Under the pieces are notes generated by a model, which saw nothing but the letters and a program-made list of their open reading frames with translations, was not told the origin of the DNA and did not search any database. A DNA stretch of 64,000 bases from Hymenolepis diminuta (Eukaryota; Platyhelminthes; Cestoda; Cyclophyllidea; Hymenolepididae): positions 5,403,390 to 5,467,389 of the forward strand of contig CAADRB010000002.1 of assembly GCA_900708905.1 (NCBI GenBank), written 5' to 3'. Shown in pieces: positions 14,001 to 24,286 of this stretch. The translations under genes were made by a program, and so were the position numbers. Within the stretch, counting starts at the first letter, position 1. Each line of letters begins with the position of its first letter.

Positions 14001-15114
14001 TAATTCTGGCTTGCTATTTGCAGCGGAACTAATATTTTTTCATAAAATATTTCATTAAGTACGCGATTACTGTTATATTTCACCTTGACTGAAATCTTGT
14101 GAGCTCAGCTATTTAAAATAATTTTTGCCCTTATCATTAATCAATATTTTGGCAGACAGAAGAAAAACGTCGCATAAAGTTGTTGACCGACCATTTAAAT
14201 TGATCGATTGTTATAACATTCTGGACGACAGGCGTATGAATCTTAATCTAGATAAAGGGAATGAATTCTAAAATTTTGACATTGTAACATTAGAGCATTA
14301 AGACACGGACAAGTATTAGGCCATTTACAACTTTTAAAAACTCTTGAGACGCACTGACGTTTATGTCTATTCCCTCTCAATCTCCATCCCTCTGCTCGTA
14401 TTAAACGGCTTTATTTTTCCCCGTGCCTTTGCTGGTCATACCTTGGGTAATATATTAACAAGATCATATAAAATTTACGGCATTTTGACTATCTTGCAAT
14501 TTAATACACTTAAAGAAAAAGGAAATGTTTTATTATTACAAGAGTATTTGTGTTTATTTGCTTATATTGTTTTATCCAAACCATTTGTCCAAATTGCGGC
14601 ATTTGTATTTTGTATATCATAGAAAATATTTGCCTTCTATTAAAACAAAATCAATATGTCGGCCACACGTTAAATCATCTTTCAGATTGCCGCCAAATAA
14701 ATATCAAAGTGAGTCAAAATTCATTTAAATTTTCTGTAAGCTAAACTTCATCTGCAAAAATTAAATTTCTATTTAATGAATTGAGATAGTTATTTTAATG
14801 GACTTCTTATTCAAAAACTTTATGCTAATTCTAATGCAGGTATCACACTTTCGCATTTGAGATCGAGCAATATATAATTCGAAATAAAATCAATCTTTCT
14901 GTAAAACTATGCCGTATCTACTTAAAATATTCAGAGACGGATAATAATAAAACTGCTTAATGAAATAAAAATATTTCCTTTTAATTAAATTTATTAAAAT
15001 AATAATCAGTGGCATTATTAACAAATCTCGAAACGTACGAGTTCCATCGAATCGAGTAGCAATGGTATCAAGGAATGTATTTTGAGGAGCGAGTAAGCCT
15101 TTTCTTTGAGGCAT
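7425..15114 (-). CDS. Elk-type voltage-gated K+ channel (KCNH3/4/8-like), 5' part, four exons
   Basis: Partial gene for an EAG-superfamily potassium channel of the Elk subfamily, a plasma-membrane channel that sets excitability. Exons run 15114-15039, 11508-11278, 8419-8312 and 8053-7425, all with AG/GT borders, and join in phase (1,1,1,0) to 348 codons. Residues 1-25 are the N-terminal cap ([14 protein letters not shown]...RFDGT). Residues 26-138 form the PAS domain, with [17 protein letters not shown] and [13 protein letters not shown], which are closer to Elk than to Eag or Erg. Residues 139-319 are a low-complexity linker with about ten consecutive serines near 293-302. Residues 320-332 ([13 protein letters not shown]) are the motif preceding S1 in Elk channels. 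S1-S6, the pore and the C-terminal ring-binding domain are absent here and were not found between base 1 and 7,424, so the gene presumably continues beyond the left edge. Family assignment comes from remembered family motifs; subfamily is likely, the exact orthologue uncertain. Confidence 0.9.
8312..8419 (-). CDS. Elk-like channel exon 3: PAS domain, last part (PAC motif)
   Basis: A 108-base exon too short to show as a long open frame. The acceptor is TTTTAG at 8421-8420. It completes a Gly codon and reads [17 protein letters not shown], then [17 protein letters not shown], the two C-terminal PAS strands. The donor GTAATG starts at 8311, phase 1. One difference from relatives: the residue before CLLD is Asn where relatives usually carry Trp. 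Confidence 0.9.
8420..11277 (-). other. Intron 2 of the Elk-like gene
   Basis: A 2.9 kb intron with phase-1 borders inside the PAS domain. AT-rich; open frames within it look random. The next intron, 8311-8054, is only 258 bases. Confidence 0.85.
11278..11508 (-). CDS. Elk-like channel exon 2: PAS domain, first part
   Basis: Encodes residues 26-102. The acceptor is ATAG at 11510-11509; the first two bases complete a His codon begun in exon 1, giving the joined string [13 protein letters not shown]. The core [20 protein letters not shown] followed by [11 protein letters not shown] is the PAS helix and loop region. The donor is GTAAGT from 11277, phase 1. Confidence 0.92.
11509..15038 (-). other. 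Intron 1 of the Elk-like gene
   Basis: A 3.5 kb intron between the exons for the cap and the PAS core. AT-rich and without a recognisable exon. It carries a SINE copy near 12.1-12.3 kb. Nothing else was recognised. Confidence 0.85.
12085..12300 (+). repeat. tRNA-derived SINE, copy 2 (diverged)
   Basis: Shares the family's central block (CCCACTGGTTAATTCTGGTC) and a tail ending GGGCATGGGAAGCTTTATGA. The tRNA-like head is strongly decayed (GTGGTCAACGAACATGTCTA...GAGACCACAAG). It sits inside intron 1 of the Elk-like gene, antisense to it. Confidence 0.5.
15039..15114 (-). CDS. Elk-like channel exon 1: start codon and PAS cap
   Basis: Encodes residues 1-25 plus one base. The ATG at 15114-15112 opens [20 protein letters not shown], the near-invariant beginning of Elk channels, which fixes the start. 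In Eag-superfamily channels this cap folds back on the gating machinery. The exon ends at a GTACGT donor (phase 1); reading past it runs into lower-quality AT-rich sequence, so the longer open frame downstream is intronic. Confidence 0.92.
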
Positions 15115-15290
15115 ATTTTTGATTCTATTTGCTCATTACTACATGTGGGACTTTGAAGTAATATAATCCAATATCAACTTGTGCACTTCAGTGGTTATAA
15201 ATAGTATAAATCGTCAAAATATTAGTCATTTCCATTATTGGAAAGAAATATATGAAAGATTCGTGCTGAAACTGTTGATGGTGATAGTGA

Positions 15291-15328
15291 CTGTGTGGTG
15301 GTGGTGGTGGCGGTCTGGTGGTGGTATT
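15291..15328. repeat. GTG-type microsatellite
   Basis: Imperfect GTG/GGT tract interrupted by GCGGTCT. It is a simple repeat just beside the CCAAT dyad, and shows as a His-rich frame on the other strand that I do not regard as coding. Confidence 0.8.
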
Positions 15329-15440
15329 TCCCAGTGGTCATAGCGTGACAAATTCGCTCGGCCAATCAAAATTCGCGAAATTCTGATTGGCCGTCCTCTG
15401 TTGCCTGAACGACATTTACCTACCAAAGTACGGATCACGA
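15294..15440 (-). promoter_or_regulatory. Likely promoter region of the Elk-like gene
   Basis: A GC-richer island in AT-rich surroundings, about 180-330 bases upstream of the Elk-like ATG. It contains a (GTG)n-like tract followed by a dyad with two inverted CCAAT boxes. Position, composition and CCAAT boxes suggest a promoter. I saw no clear TATA box close enough to place a transcription start, so the start site is unknown. It could also drive a transcript on the other strand. Confidence 0.45.
15360..15392. promoter_or_regulatory. Inverted pair of CCAAT boxes around TTCGCGAA
   Basis: GGCCAATCA at 15360-15368 and its exact complement TGATTGGCC at 15384-15392 flank the self-complementary octamer TTCGCGAA at 15372-15379. 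The two dyads are centred within half a base of each other. CCAAT boxes bind NF-Y in animals; the central factor is unknown. It lies about 250 bases upstream of the Elk-like start codon. Confidence 0.5.
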
Positions 15441-16189
15441 CTCAACGTACTTTTCGCTCTTTTGGCTCGATTTATTTATATAAAGTATCAATGAGTAAAT
15501 ATGTATCTTGTAAAAAGTTCATTAAATCGGACATTTAATTAGCATGCAAAAATAGAATTTTTATTAAATTGAGTAGCATCTCAACATAAAACTAACTAGT
15601 TCTGTGGAAATTCACATTGAATAGGCGTGCATATTAAATTCATAATGTTAGAGGTCTCAATGTACTTGAGTCCTAGAATCATCAAATTTTCATGGGGCAA
15701 AATATTCTTTTTAATACTCAAATGTCCCAAAGCTTATTTTCCTTTATTTGATGCCTCTACTGCTTAAAAAGCCCTCGACGGCGATACTTGATGATAATTG
15801 ACGGATTTTCCTATTTAAATGAGGAAAATTCATTAATTCATTAATAGCTCTCTTGACGTCTTGTAATATATAATTGATTCATTATTCATAAAATAAATTT
15901 GCCCTGTTACATATTCTGGAGCTTTAATTCCTCTCCGGTCAAGAATGATAATATATAAGGTCCGTAAGCATGATTTATTAAAATAGACCCTTTCTATCAT
16001 AAGCATTTATCAACTACCTATGTATCTGGTGTTGTTAATATGGAAAATAGAGAAATGCGGGAAATGAGAGACAGATTTACTAGATCTAAATAAGGAGGGT
16101 TTTTTATTATTTTGGCATGTGAATTGTCATTAATAATGATCCGGGTTGATGTGCAAAATTTCACCAAAAATGAACTCTAGTGAGATAAC

Positions 16190-16450
16190 ATAATGATCAT
16201 GCTATTTGTTACAGCTATGTAGCTTTAAAGATGGGAATGACACCAATCTCATATACTTGAATGAATTAGGTGTTTGCTTCCTTTTGCAATCAGATGACAG
16301 TGAAATGCATGATATGATAGAAATGTAAATAAGTGCAAATATTCATTTCTAAAGACAAAAATTTGCCACAATTTTAACTCACTTTCTTTAAAAGCTCAGT
16401 TCCAATCAAACGCTCTTAAAAATCCCTAGGAATTAAGTTTAAAGGACAAA
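16190..16450 (+). repeat. Interspersed repeat C, copy 1
   Basis: Shares a series of collinear blocks with 18,455-18,740: CCTTTTGCAATCAGATG against CCTTCTGCAATCTGA, an AATTTGCCA block against AATTTTTGGCCA, and TTTAAAGGACAAATACGTCC against CTTAAGGACAAAACGGCC. Divergence is high and the family is unknown. Confidence 0.35.
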
Positions 16451-17149
16451 TACGTCCTCTCCAAGTTTGAGTTATACAGAAATCTTGATTTTAGAGCCAA
16501 AAATGCTTAGCATTTAGTAATGAATTCTTTCTACCGTCGAGAATTTGTTATCATATTAAAGGAGAGGAACAAAGTTGCGTAATAATTAAAAAGACCCCCA
16601 ACAAGTTATACATTCGATCTGTTCTCATTTTCATATCGGTCACTGAAAAAAGCATAAAGCAAATGGAAAAAATAATTTATGGTTTAAATTTATCACGTGA
16701 GTATATAAAAATATAGTAACGTTAAGGGGGAAATTTCGAATAGAATAGTCACTTCAATAGTCACTTCAATGACGTGAGCTATTATAAGAAATCTTATCTA
16801 AAACCCTTGACCAACCATTTACATTTTCCACCTGGAAATAATTTCCAGACGTCACAAACATTAAGAAAACAGAGAAAATGCCTAAAATTTGAAAATCGAT
16901 ATATTTGAACATTAGGTAAGGGACTATACTCAAGAGGTCTAAAGTATAAAACTAGAATCCAAAGGTCAGATTCCCTGAAAAATTTTGATATCGTAAATTT
17001 AGCTTTTTATTCTACTCTATCTCCTTCCCTTACCCATATTAGACGCGTTATTTCTATGTTTTCAGGTGCTTTGCACATTCAAAATTGTAAAACTTTGCCT
17101 TGCCTTAAATAATAACAATAAGTCTCTTTATTCAAAGCTAAGAATAGAA

Positions 17150-17400
17150 TAGCAGGATGTATAGCTTTCAAGTTCTTGCAGATTAAATAGGGAGCTCTGC
17201 GCGGCATTATGATTACATTTTCGGCTTTTTTGACATTTATTCCCAACTTTGACTTGTACTAATTAGATGTCAAAGGCAAAAACATGGAAAAATTTTATTT
17301 TTGTTTCATTGAAAAATCTTGAATATGAAACGATTGTATAAAAGTATATAATGGGCCAATAAATCAGCATTTGTAACGGATTTGGGCTCACGAGTGGTTC
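17150..17400 (+). repeat. Interspersed repeat A, copy 1
   Basis: Homologous by eye to 27.39-27.64 and 28.74-28.98 kb. Shared landmarks are a GGGAGCTCTGCGCGG-type block near the left, a pyrimidine-rich middle, and the right block TTCATTGAAAAATCTTGAAT. All three copies have the same orientation. The family is not recognised. Confidence 0.5.
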
Positions 17401-18454
17401 TAATTGAATATTATTGTATATCATATCATAATTATTGTTTTGAATGTAATTCATTACATTTTCATTATAACTTAAAAGTAAGTATACAAAACCAACTCAT
17501 TAGCACGCATCCAGTTAAAAATTAAATGTAAAAGATCTTTACTATAAAAATTTTCAAATTCACAATATAGCTTCATATCATTTTAAATTAAGTCATGTCT
17601 TAAATAATTACTCAATTATACTTTATGTATTTCTATATGAATTTCGTGTGCCTATACCAGAAAAAGGTTGCTTTCGTGCTAAAGGAATGCTATCGCTCTA
17701 TCTCCCGATTACTTCGTTACTTTTCCACGATTCGCTCTTCCAATTCCCTGGAGATAAAAATTACCCTAATTCCGTTCTTTGTAATATTAAAAATATTTAA
17801 CACATACCTATTTCTGTACAATTTTGATAAATTACACAAAATCTAATAAGGGTGAGGGGATTAAAGAACTTAGCAGAAAATGAGTTAGCATTTAAAGGCC
17901 TACTTTATCAAGTATTCCAGCAACGCCTGAAATAGAGATGTATAAAATGATTTGCTTAATGCAGTTTTAAAAAATTAAGCTGCGAATAATTAAGGAATAT
18001 ATAAGAAATTTTATCAAATTTTGACAGGCGCCAGTATTGGGAATCTCTTTGGAGGAGGATTGAGTTTGAATGAAAGCCGCCGAACTCAGTAAAAACATAA
18101 AATACAAATGTATTTAAAAATCCATTCAAATAATAATATATTCAGAAGTAAATAAATATAATATTTTTTTATTTAATGAAATAAATACACAGATTAATTC
18201 ACAAACTACAGTTCAAATGACTAATCTAAAACAAATTGTTTTTATTTGACATCATCAATTATTTATGAAAATAATTATCTGTTGTCAGTTATATTTCTTA
18301 AAAATATTCCAGCCAGTGCGATTAAGTTGCTCTTGTCTTCTGAAATCAAATTAAAAGTCACTCAAATCAATGAAGTGATCGGCAGGCTTTAACAGTCGCA
18401 GAAAGAAACTCATAAACATATGGGTCAAATTCAGGGGAGTTAGAACTTGGGAGT

Positions 18455-18740
18455 AAGCTACATCCATTTGAATGAATTCTAAAATTCAAATGTAGTAGGT
18501 GACTTAGGATATGTAATCTTTGTCATATACTTAATGCTACCACCTAATCTTTTAAATGTGGTCAAATCGGATGTATTTTTCCTTCTGCAATCTGAAATTT
18601 AGAAAATGCAAATGCATGCAAATTTCTTCTCTTTAAAACTCACAGTAGAATTTTTGGCCATTCTCCTTGAGGACAAGACCTGAGCTGAAAGCTCTTGAAG
18701 TCTTAATGAATGTCGACTTAAGGACAAAACGGCCTTAATT
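18455..18740 (+). repeat. Interspersed repeat C, copy 2
   Basis: Partner of the copy at 16.19-16.45 kb, same orientation. No coding content was recognised. Confidence 0.35.
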
Positions 18741-19668
18741 ACAACCATAACAATGCAGAAATCTCCACACCGGTTGGAAAGTTAGGAACGTCTATTTCAA
18801 ATGTTATCTTAAATGCAACTTTTGTTCTAATGGACTAAACAAATATCAAGAGCTTTTTTACTCTAAACAATGTCAAATTAACCCGCAGAAAAGCACTTGA
18901 AATAGAAGTCAAATTTTAAGAGGAGAGAAGATTTTGTGTTGCCAAAAGCAAAATTGCTTCCTTTCGAAACTTCAGATCTGTCTTTCTTCTGTGGATGTAT
19001 AAATTTTAATAAAAAATCAAAGAAATGAAAACTAATTTATTTAATTTTTATTTATTTCCATTCTGTGGCCCCACTTTCTAAAGGATTAAATTATGTTGGT
19101 TTTTAGATAATTTTGTTTTTTATGACATTATTTTAACTTCATTGGAACTTAATGACAGTTGAATACTTATTTCAAACCCCTACCTCAAGTCCCTTAAGCA
19201 CGCGTAAGTGTTTATCACAAGACGAATGGAAAGCTTGTGACATAAAATAAAATCGCATCAGTAAGAGAGAGGACAAGAGAATACTCTAGCTAAGTTTGGA
19301 TTAGTCATTATATTGTTTTAATCCACAGAAATGTGAAAAAATTAACAGATTTTTCATTATGGGAAGGAACCGAAGTGGATTACTTAAAGTTCAATGTAGA
19401 TTAAGATGAAAGAATGGAAAAGAAGGCGTCAAAGTGTTCCTATGTTTGGTCAGCTGATTCATTTAATGGATAATACTGTCCACTGCTTCACCTTCGAAAA
19501 TTTTAATAGGATAATTCTCAATCGATCGAATTCTTATTCACAAGCTCCAGTGCTCATTGGCCGACTGTTTAACTGTAGTTGGTGGTATTGCAACTTTAAT
19601 TCATTTCTTCTTTCAAAGGCCAAAAGTAGCATGACGTTACATAATCCTTACATAGCGGAGAGCAAAGA

Positions 19669-19695
19669 ACAGAGTTCACGCAAGATGAACTCTGT
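19669..19695. other. Perfect hairpin, 10-11 bp stem
   Basis: ACAGAGTTCA (19669-19678) and TGAACTCTGT (19686-19695) pair exactly across the 7-base loop CGCAAGA; one more A-T pair extends the stem at each end. It lies in the unrecognised 106-codon open frame. No function is evident. Confidence 0.6.
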
Positions 19696-21128
19696 TGGAT
19701 CAGTTACTAGATTGATTAAATGCTAATATCATGACTCATGCCATTTTTCGAATCAACTTGATCGGGCTGATGACTCGCACCAAAAATTCTCTCAGATTCC
19801 TCATTTTCTGTGTATCCTGATGAGATATCCTTATCCAACCCAATTACTCCATCTGCTTTCATCCAGTTGTGTGGTGACCTCAACAGACGCAAACTCTTAT
19901 CTTATCATTCGTATATCCGTTTAATGTGAGGTATTTTCATAGTTATAACTTATTCTTAGCTTTTCAGCTGTCTCCTCTCTAAATTCCCCTGCTATACTAG
20001 TGGTGATCCTAAAACAAGCTAATCGGTGTTCAGTCGGTGTGCCCCATCGCTTGCAAGTCTCTATATTACAATCACTTTCTTTAGCAAAATTAATAGCACG
20101 CTGGTAAAATGTTTAATTATTCTCATTCTCGTATTTGAGCAAATTAAATTACGAATTCTGTAGATCAGTTAGTACTACATTTTTTTATTACAAACCTTTA
20201 TTATATTTTACGAGCATAAAGAACGCATTTACCATCATTGATTAGTAACGTTAGGCCCCGGTTAAGATATGATAAGGTGTGAGCTGACCAGTACAGTAGA
20301 TAAAATTCCCAGCTTCTTTATTATAATACTTGCTAACTGATCGATATTTGCATTAATACTTTTGTTTCCTATGAATAAGTATAAAATTTCTAATTGTCCG
20401 CTTTGCCTGTGCAAAGAAAGCTGCATTTTATGAGCTTAGAGTCACATTTCATTTTATTAATACTCCAGTAGAACTGTATTTATGAATTATTTAAATTAAA
20501 TGACTTGTTCAACGAACATTAAGGCCATTTAATAGGTGGAAATATGATATCCCATTAATCAATCAAGAATTAAAGCAACAACACCAGAAGTTGGGTAAAA
20601 GCTGAAGGTCATTTTGTCAGTCATCAGCCATTCCTATACCAGTTTTTTCTGCATAATAATGCTCAACGAAACTTTTCCATGAAAAAAATATATTCTTTGG
20701 TTAAATTATTCATCGAATATTGAAGTCATTGATTAATTTTTGAGGAAATATAAGGATTAATAGTGTTTTTGGTGGATTATTCTGTTTTTGTTAAAAATAT
20801 CAAGCATATATTATTTTAATAAAAATTAAATGTTTTCAAGTCCAATCTCTCCTGTAATGGAATATTATATCAAAGACCTGCACCAATAGTACAAGGTGCA
20901 TTAAGGCATCTGAGGACATCTTACGCACTTTTAGAAAAATAGAAAATGAAACTGTTAAGGTCGAAACTTATGACTTCTTGTAACAGAACAAATAAACATA
21001 ATACATTTTAATCAGGGTTTTATTCTATATATTTTCTTTCGATCAACTAAACTCGAGCCTAATACCGACTGCAAGTTTTCATCAAATGGCCTTTATTTAT
21101 GTCCCCATTCCTCGACCTATTGTTTACA

Positions 21129-22000
21129 TCAGAGAGAAGGGTTTGGTGTTATGGAGATGATCATTGACTTCCTTTTCAACCACGTCCAGCCCCACACATA
21201 ATAATCTAATGGAGTAGTTAGGAAGTTGCCATCAGTTTCGTGTGACATAATGAGGAAAATTCTCTCTTGTTGGAAGACATGGGATCTTTCTCCATTGGCT
21301 ACGGTGTCCATCCAAAGTGGCTTAACAACAATGGTTTGTAAAGTCTCCACATAAGCATCTGCATCTACATCCACATTGACTCTAAGGTTCCGTGGAAGAA
21401 ATTGAGTAGTCATGATGTGTCCCTTCCTTACTGTTAACAACACCGAAAACCATCACTATTCCTGGAAAACTTGACGGCTAAAACTTCAGTGAGGTCCGCC
21501 CGCACATGCCCACCTATCATTTTTTCAACTGAATTTTCCATCTTGATGGAAGTTTTTTCGTAGTTGAAAAATCAAAGCCACTCCTCTTCTGGGCGCTTAA
21601 AATTTCTTTAAGAGTCATTTTGCACACATTAAACGATTCTCTTGAGTTGTTTTTGTACACATAAACTGACCTCACTTAAGAACCTGCGATTTGAGGTCTT
21701 GATAAAAAACGTTCCTTATTCCTCCTTCAGACGCTTAAAGATCTTTGTCAAGTTGTCGCGTGTTGACTTCCCACGATTTTCGTCCATCATGCCACTCTTC
21801 TCAAAAACTCAGGTGGTCTGAGTGAGTGAGTCAACAGAGCGTTGACAATGTTGTTTTCTCTTCTTCGTGGCGGCTAATTCATCGCCATTGTTTTCATCCA
21901 GCAGCTCCTTTCTATCTTTGTAAACGAAAGATGTATCGACTTTTAGAAATCTCGCAATTTCTAAATAACTATTTTTTTGCCTTTACAGACACTATTACCG
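21129..22000 (-). pseudogene. Decayed mariner-like transposase
   Basis: Relic of a Tc1/mariner-superfamily transposase, which would cut and paste the element through a DDD/E catalytic core. From right to left on the minus strand: an N-terminal helix-turn-helix-like segment (EIARFLKVDTSFVYK, near 21.95 kb), a linker, an ENRLMCAK segment (near 21.64 kb), a DLTEVLAVKF segment (near 21.5 kb), GHIMTTQF and LRVN (near 21.4 kb) and finally LDYYVWG (near 21.19 kb). The pieces lie in different frames with several stops, and the segment around the second catalytic Asp is shortened, so it cannot be active. I could not identify terminal inverted repeats or the TA duplication. The order and number of blocks match a nearly full-length transposase of about 340 residues. 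Confidence 0.8.
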
Positions 22001-22119
22001 CGTGGTATTTTTTTTCATTCAACTAGGTATAGTAGTATCCGTAATGAAATCTTCTAATATAAAATACATTAATAATTACTGGGTTAGTTTAAATTAAAAA
22101 ATATACGTGCCCTCAGATA

Positions 22120-22235
22120 CTTATGGAAATTGGGGAAAGAGGATAAGAGAAGTAAAGGAAAAAGAAACAAAGAATAACGGGGATCGGGGAAAGGGGAACG
22201 GGGAACGGGGAACGGGGAGAGAGCATGAGAACTAA
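22120..22235. repeat. Purine-rich tract with (GGGGAAC)n
   Basis: The plus strand is almost all purine for about 100 bases and contains six runs of four G between 22179 and 22217, mostly spaced by AAC. It is a simple tandem repeat and could form a G-quadruplex or triplex. It begins about 120 bases beyond the N-terminal end of the mariner relic. Confidence 0.75.
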
Positions 22236-22340
22236 GTGTACGAAATGAGCATATTAGTACCTGCGTATGCATAACGCAGACAAATTACCGGAGTCACTGC
22301 AAGGCAGTGGTGAGCAAGAATGAGTGATCGATATTTTGCC

Positions 22341-22370
22341 TGTGGGAGGGAGGGTGGTGGGAGGAGGGTG
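22341..22370 (+). other. Second G-rich cluster
   Basis: Five GGG runs in 25 bases (22344-22368) on the plus strand, separated by 1-4 bases, a second G-quadruplex candidate. It is embedded in a CpG-containing, GC-richer stretch (22.26-22.44 kb) that could be a promoter for a plus-strand transcript. Confidence 0.6.
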
Positions 22371-22439
22371 AAATGCATCGATCTTGCTGCGCATGCAATT
22401 AAACATGATTTAACTTCATGTAAAGTCGGTTTAAATTGC

Positions 22440-24100
22440 CGCCTTGTTTTTAAAAGAATAATTTTGAGTATTTTAATGAAAGTAATCTTCTAACGTAAAC
22501 GACCTTAATTTAAAACAAAATTGATTTATTTTAGCCATCAAGAATGTAATTTTTGATTAGTGAGGTTTCGTAGTAACTTTATTTATAGAATTACTTCAGT
22601 GTTGCCGCATTTAATATTTTGGCGTTTGAGTTGAGTGTTTGATGAATTACTTCTATAACCCTGTTTTAATATTCCCCTCGTAGCCGTTTTTGCATGATTT
22701 GACCTGAACTTAAAAAAAGGAGAAAATATAGCACATTTGGTTAAAATTGTAAATTTCACTTATTTGCAGACTTCGGCAGGACGCTCCTTCCTGTTTCCCC
22801 AAATACAAATTTTCTTGTATTTCGCTTCCCTTGTTTGTATAGATATTTTAAGGTCAGGGGGTGATAAACAGTGGGTCCATATATCTACACTGATGGTTTT
22901 AAAGAGGATGCAATTTCATTGAGAAAATCATCCGCAAAAATTTTCGTTTTGAAATGACTTTTACAATTTTTAATGTTTTCAATATGTTATTATTTTCAAA
23001 CAAATTTAAATCACCAAGTAGGACTCGTAGCAGCACTCTAATCCAAAGAAGTACGTATGATAACGGCGTAAGACAATTTATACAAATCTAATGGTTGCAT
23101 GTATTTGGATAATTTCATTTTCATTCATTAATTTTATTTAGATTTAATAGTATTTGTATAGCTAATAACCTGATTAGGCATATTTTATGAGCTAACCAAA
23201 CTTTAAATACGCTAAGTTGGTGACAATTACTTTTTCATAAGTTATCTTATTGGTTTATGAACGGTTCAAATTCTCGCTAAATTGGTAGTCCTAATGGTGG
23301 TTATGGAACCAATTAGCCATAAATAGAAGTATTTGTGTTTAGTTATCTTAAACTCATTCTCTTGCATGAGAATACCAAAAGTATGCTTTGTGTTTTTTGC
23401 TCTAAACACCAGTTTTTTTGTTTAAATGGAGAAAGTGATTAATGCAGTACCTCATGGTGTTCAGCAATTGAAAAAGTATATCATGTGTACTTATTTTAAT
23501 GAAAAATTATTATTGTAAATAATTTTAAGTACTGAATTCTTGTTAAATCTTTAATTACCTAAGGCATATAATAATTATGTTAAAATATGAACATTTATGT
23601 TTTTCAATGAATACAACATTTAACGCTACTTACTTGAGCAACCAAAAGTAGGAAGTTGGAAAGTCATCTGCAGCCTCTCTTCGTAAATACCAAGGTTGGG
23701 TGGAACAAATCTGCAATGCTAACGCTCCTCAGTTTACGTTTGGGACAATATTTCAGCATCCAAGGCTGATATACTGAGTACAAATAAAATCAAATGGACA
23801 CCAAAAGAAAATACTTTTATAAAATGAACAACAGAAAAAATTAATCGCATTTTTCAGTTTATTAAGATGGCAGAATTTGAAAGTACTTTTTTCCCAAATA
23901 AATAAAATAAATATACGGTTTATTTTATTCACGAAAAAATATCTCACTTTAACTTGTTTCATGGAAATCAATTCTACGTAGATTTTAAATTTGTTCTATT
24001 TTCAATTTAACTTTAAGAATTAAAAAAATTGTTTAAATTCAAATAAAATGCGTTTGTAATTGCAAAGGATTCTAATCAGTAAAAGAAATAAGTTGACTTA
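22440..24100. other. Region without a recognised gene
   Basis: AT-rich. An exon-like plus-strand stretch near 23.65-23.77 kb reads SSAASLRKYQGWVEQICNAN in one frame, but stops flank it and splice sites are weak. Nothing was identified. Confidence 0.3.
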
Positions 24101-24147
24101 TTAGTGCTCAAACAGGTGAATATTCTAAATTTTGTTTCTTTATGCAG

Positions 24148-24286
24148 TCATTTTTATGATCCTTCCAAAACCAAGGTTGCTCTATGGAATAAAGCAAACA
24201 AATCCTATGTATATGACCCTCAGAACAGCTCAATGCAGTTAGGAGTTGGGAGAAAAATGAAACCTGTAGATAAAACATCAAAATGA
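24148..24286 (+). CDS. Possible terminal exon of an unrecognised gene
   Basis: After a good acceptor (TTTCTTTATGCAG, ending 24147) one frame stays open for 45 codons to a TGA at 24284-24286. It reads HFYDPSKTKVALWNKANKSY, then VYDPQNSSMQ, and ends KPVDKTSK. The composition (Asp-Pro, Trp, Lys/Asn-rich but balanced) looks like protein rather than translated AT-rich DNA. The other two frames are closed. A strong donor (GTAAGT) lies 14 bases after the stop, which would be unusual for a last exon. I recognise no family. It could be a real last exon, a decayed copy, or chance. Confidence 0.3.

Larger units (their letters stand above)
15441..21120. other. Gene-poor region upstream of the Elk-like promoter
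   Basis: AT-rich. A 106-codon open frame at 19406-19726 (plus) matches nothing I recognise and is not supported by splice signals. I see two probable copies of one repeat (16.2 and 18.5 kb), one copy of another (17.15-17.40 kb) and an 11-bp hairpin at 19.67-19.70 kb. No gene called. Confidence 0.4.

Noticed and set aside
15235..15438. 67-codon minus-strand frame with a His run
   Set aside because: It is the translation of the GTG microsatellite and the CCAAT dyad upstream of the Elk start.
19406..19726. 106-codon plus-strand open frame as a gene
   Set aside because: No recognised domain, no splice context and no promoter; length alone is not convincing.
19760..19850. Hammerhead ribozyme (CTGATGA motifs, also near 33.5 and 55.0 kb)
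   Set aside because: None of the CTGATGA sites is followed by a stem and GAAA in the arrangement needed for the hammerhead core.
22084..22272. 62-codon minus-strand Pro/Ser/Phe-rich frame
   Set aside because: It is the translation of the GGGGAAC simple repeat and its purine-rich flank.
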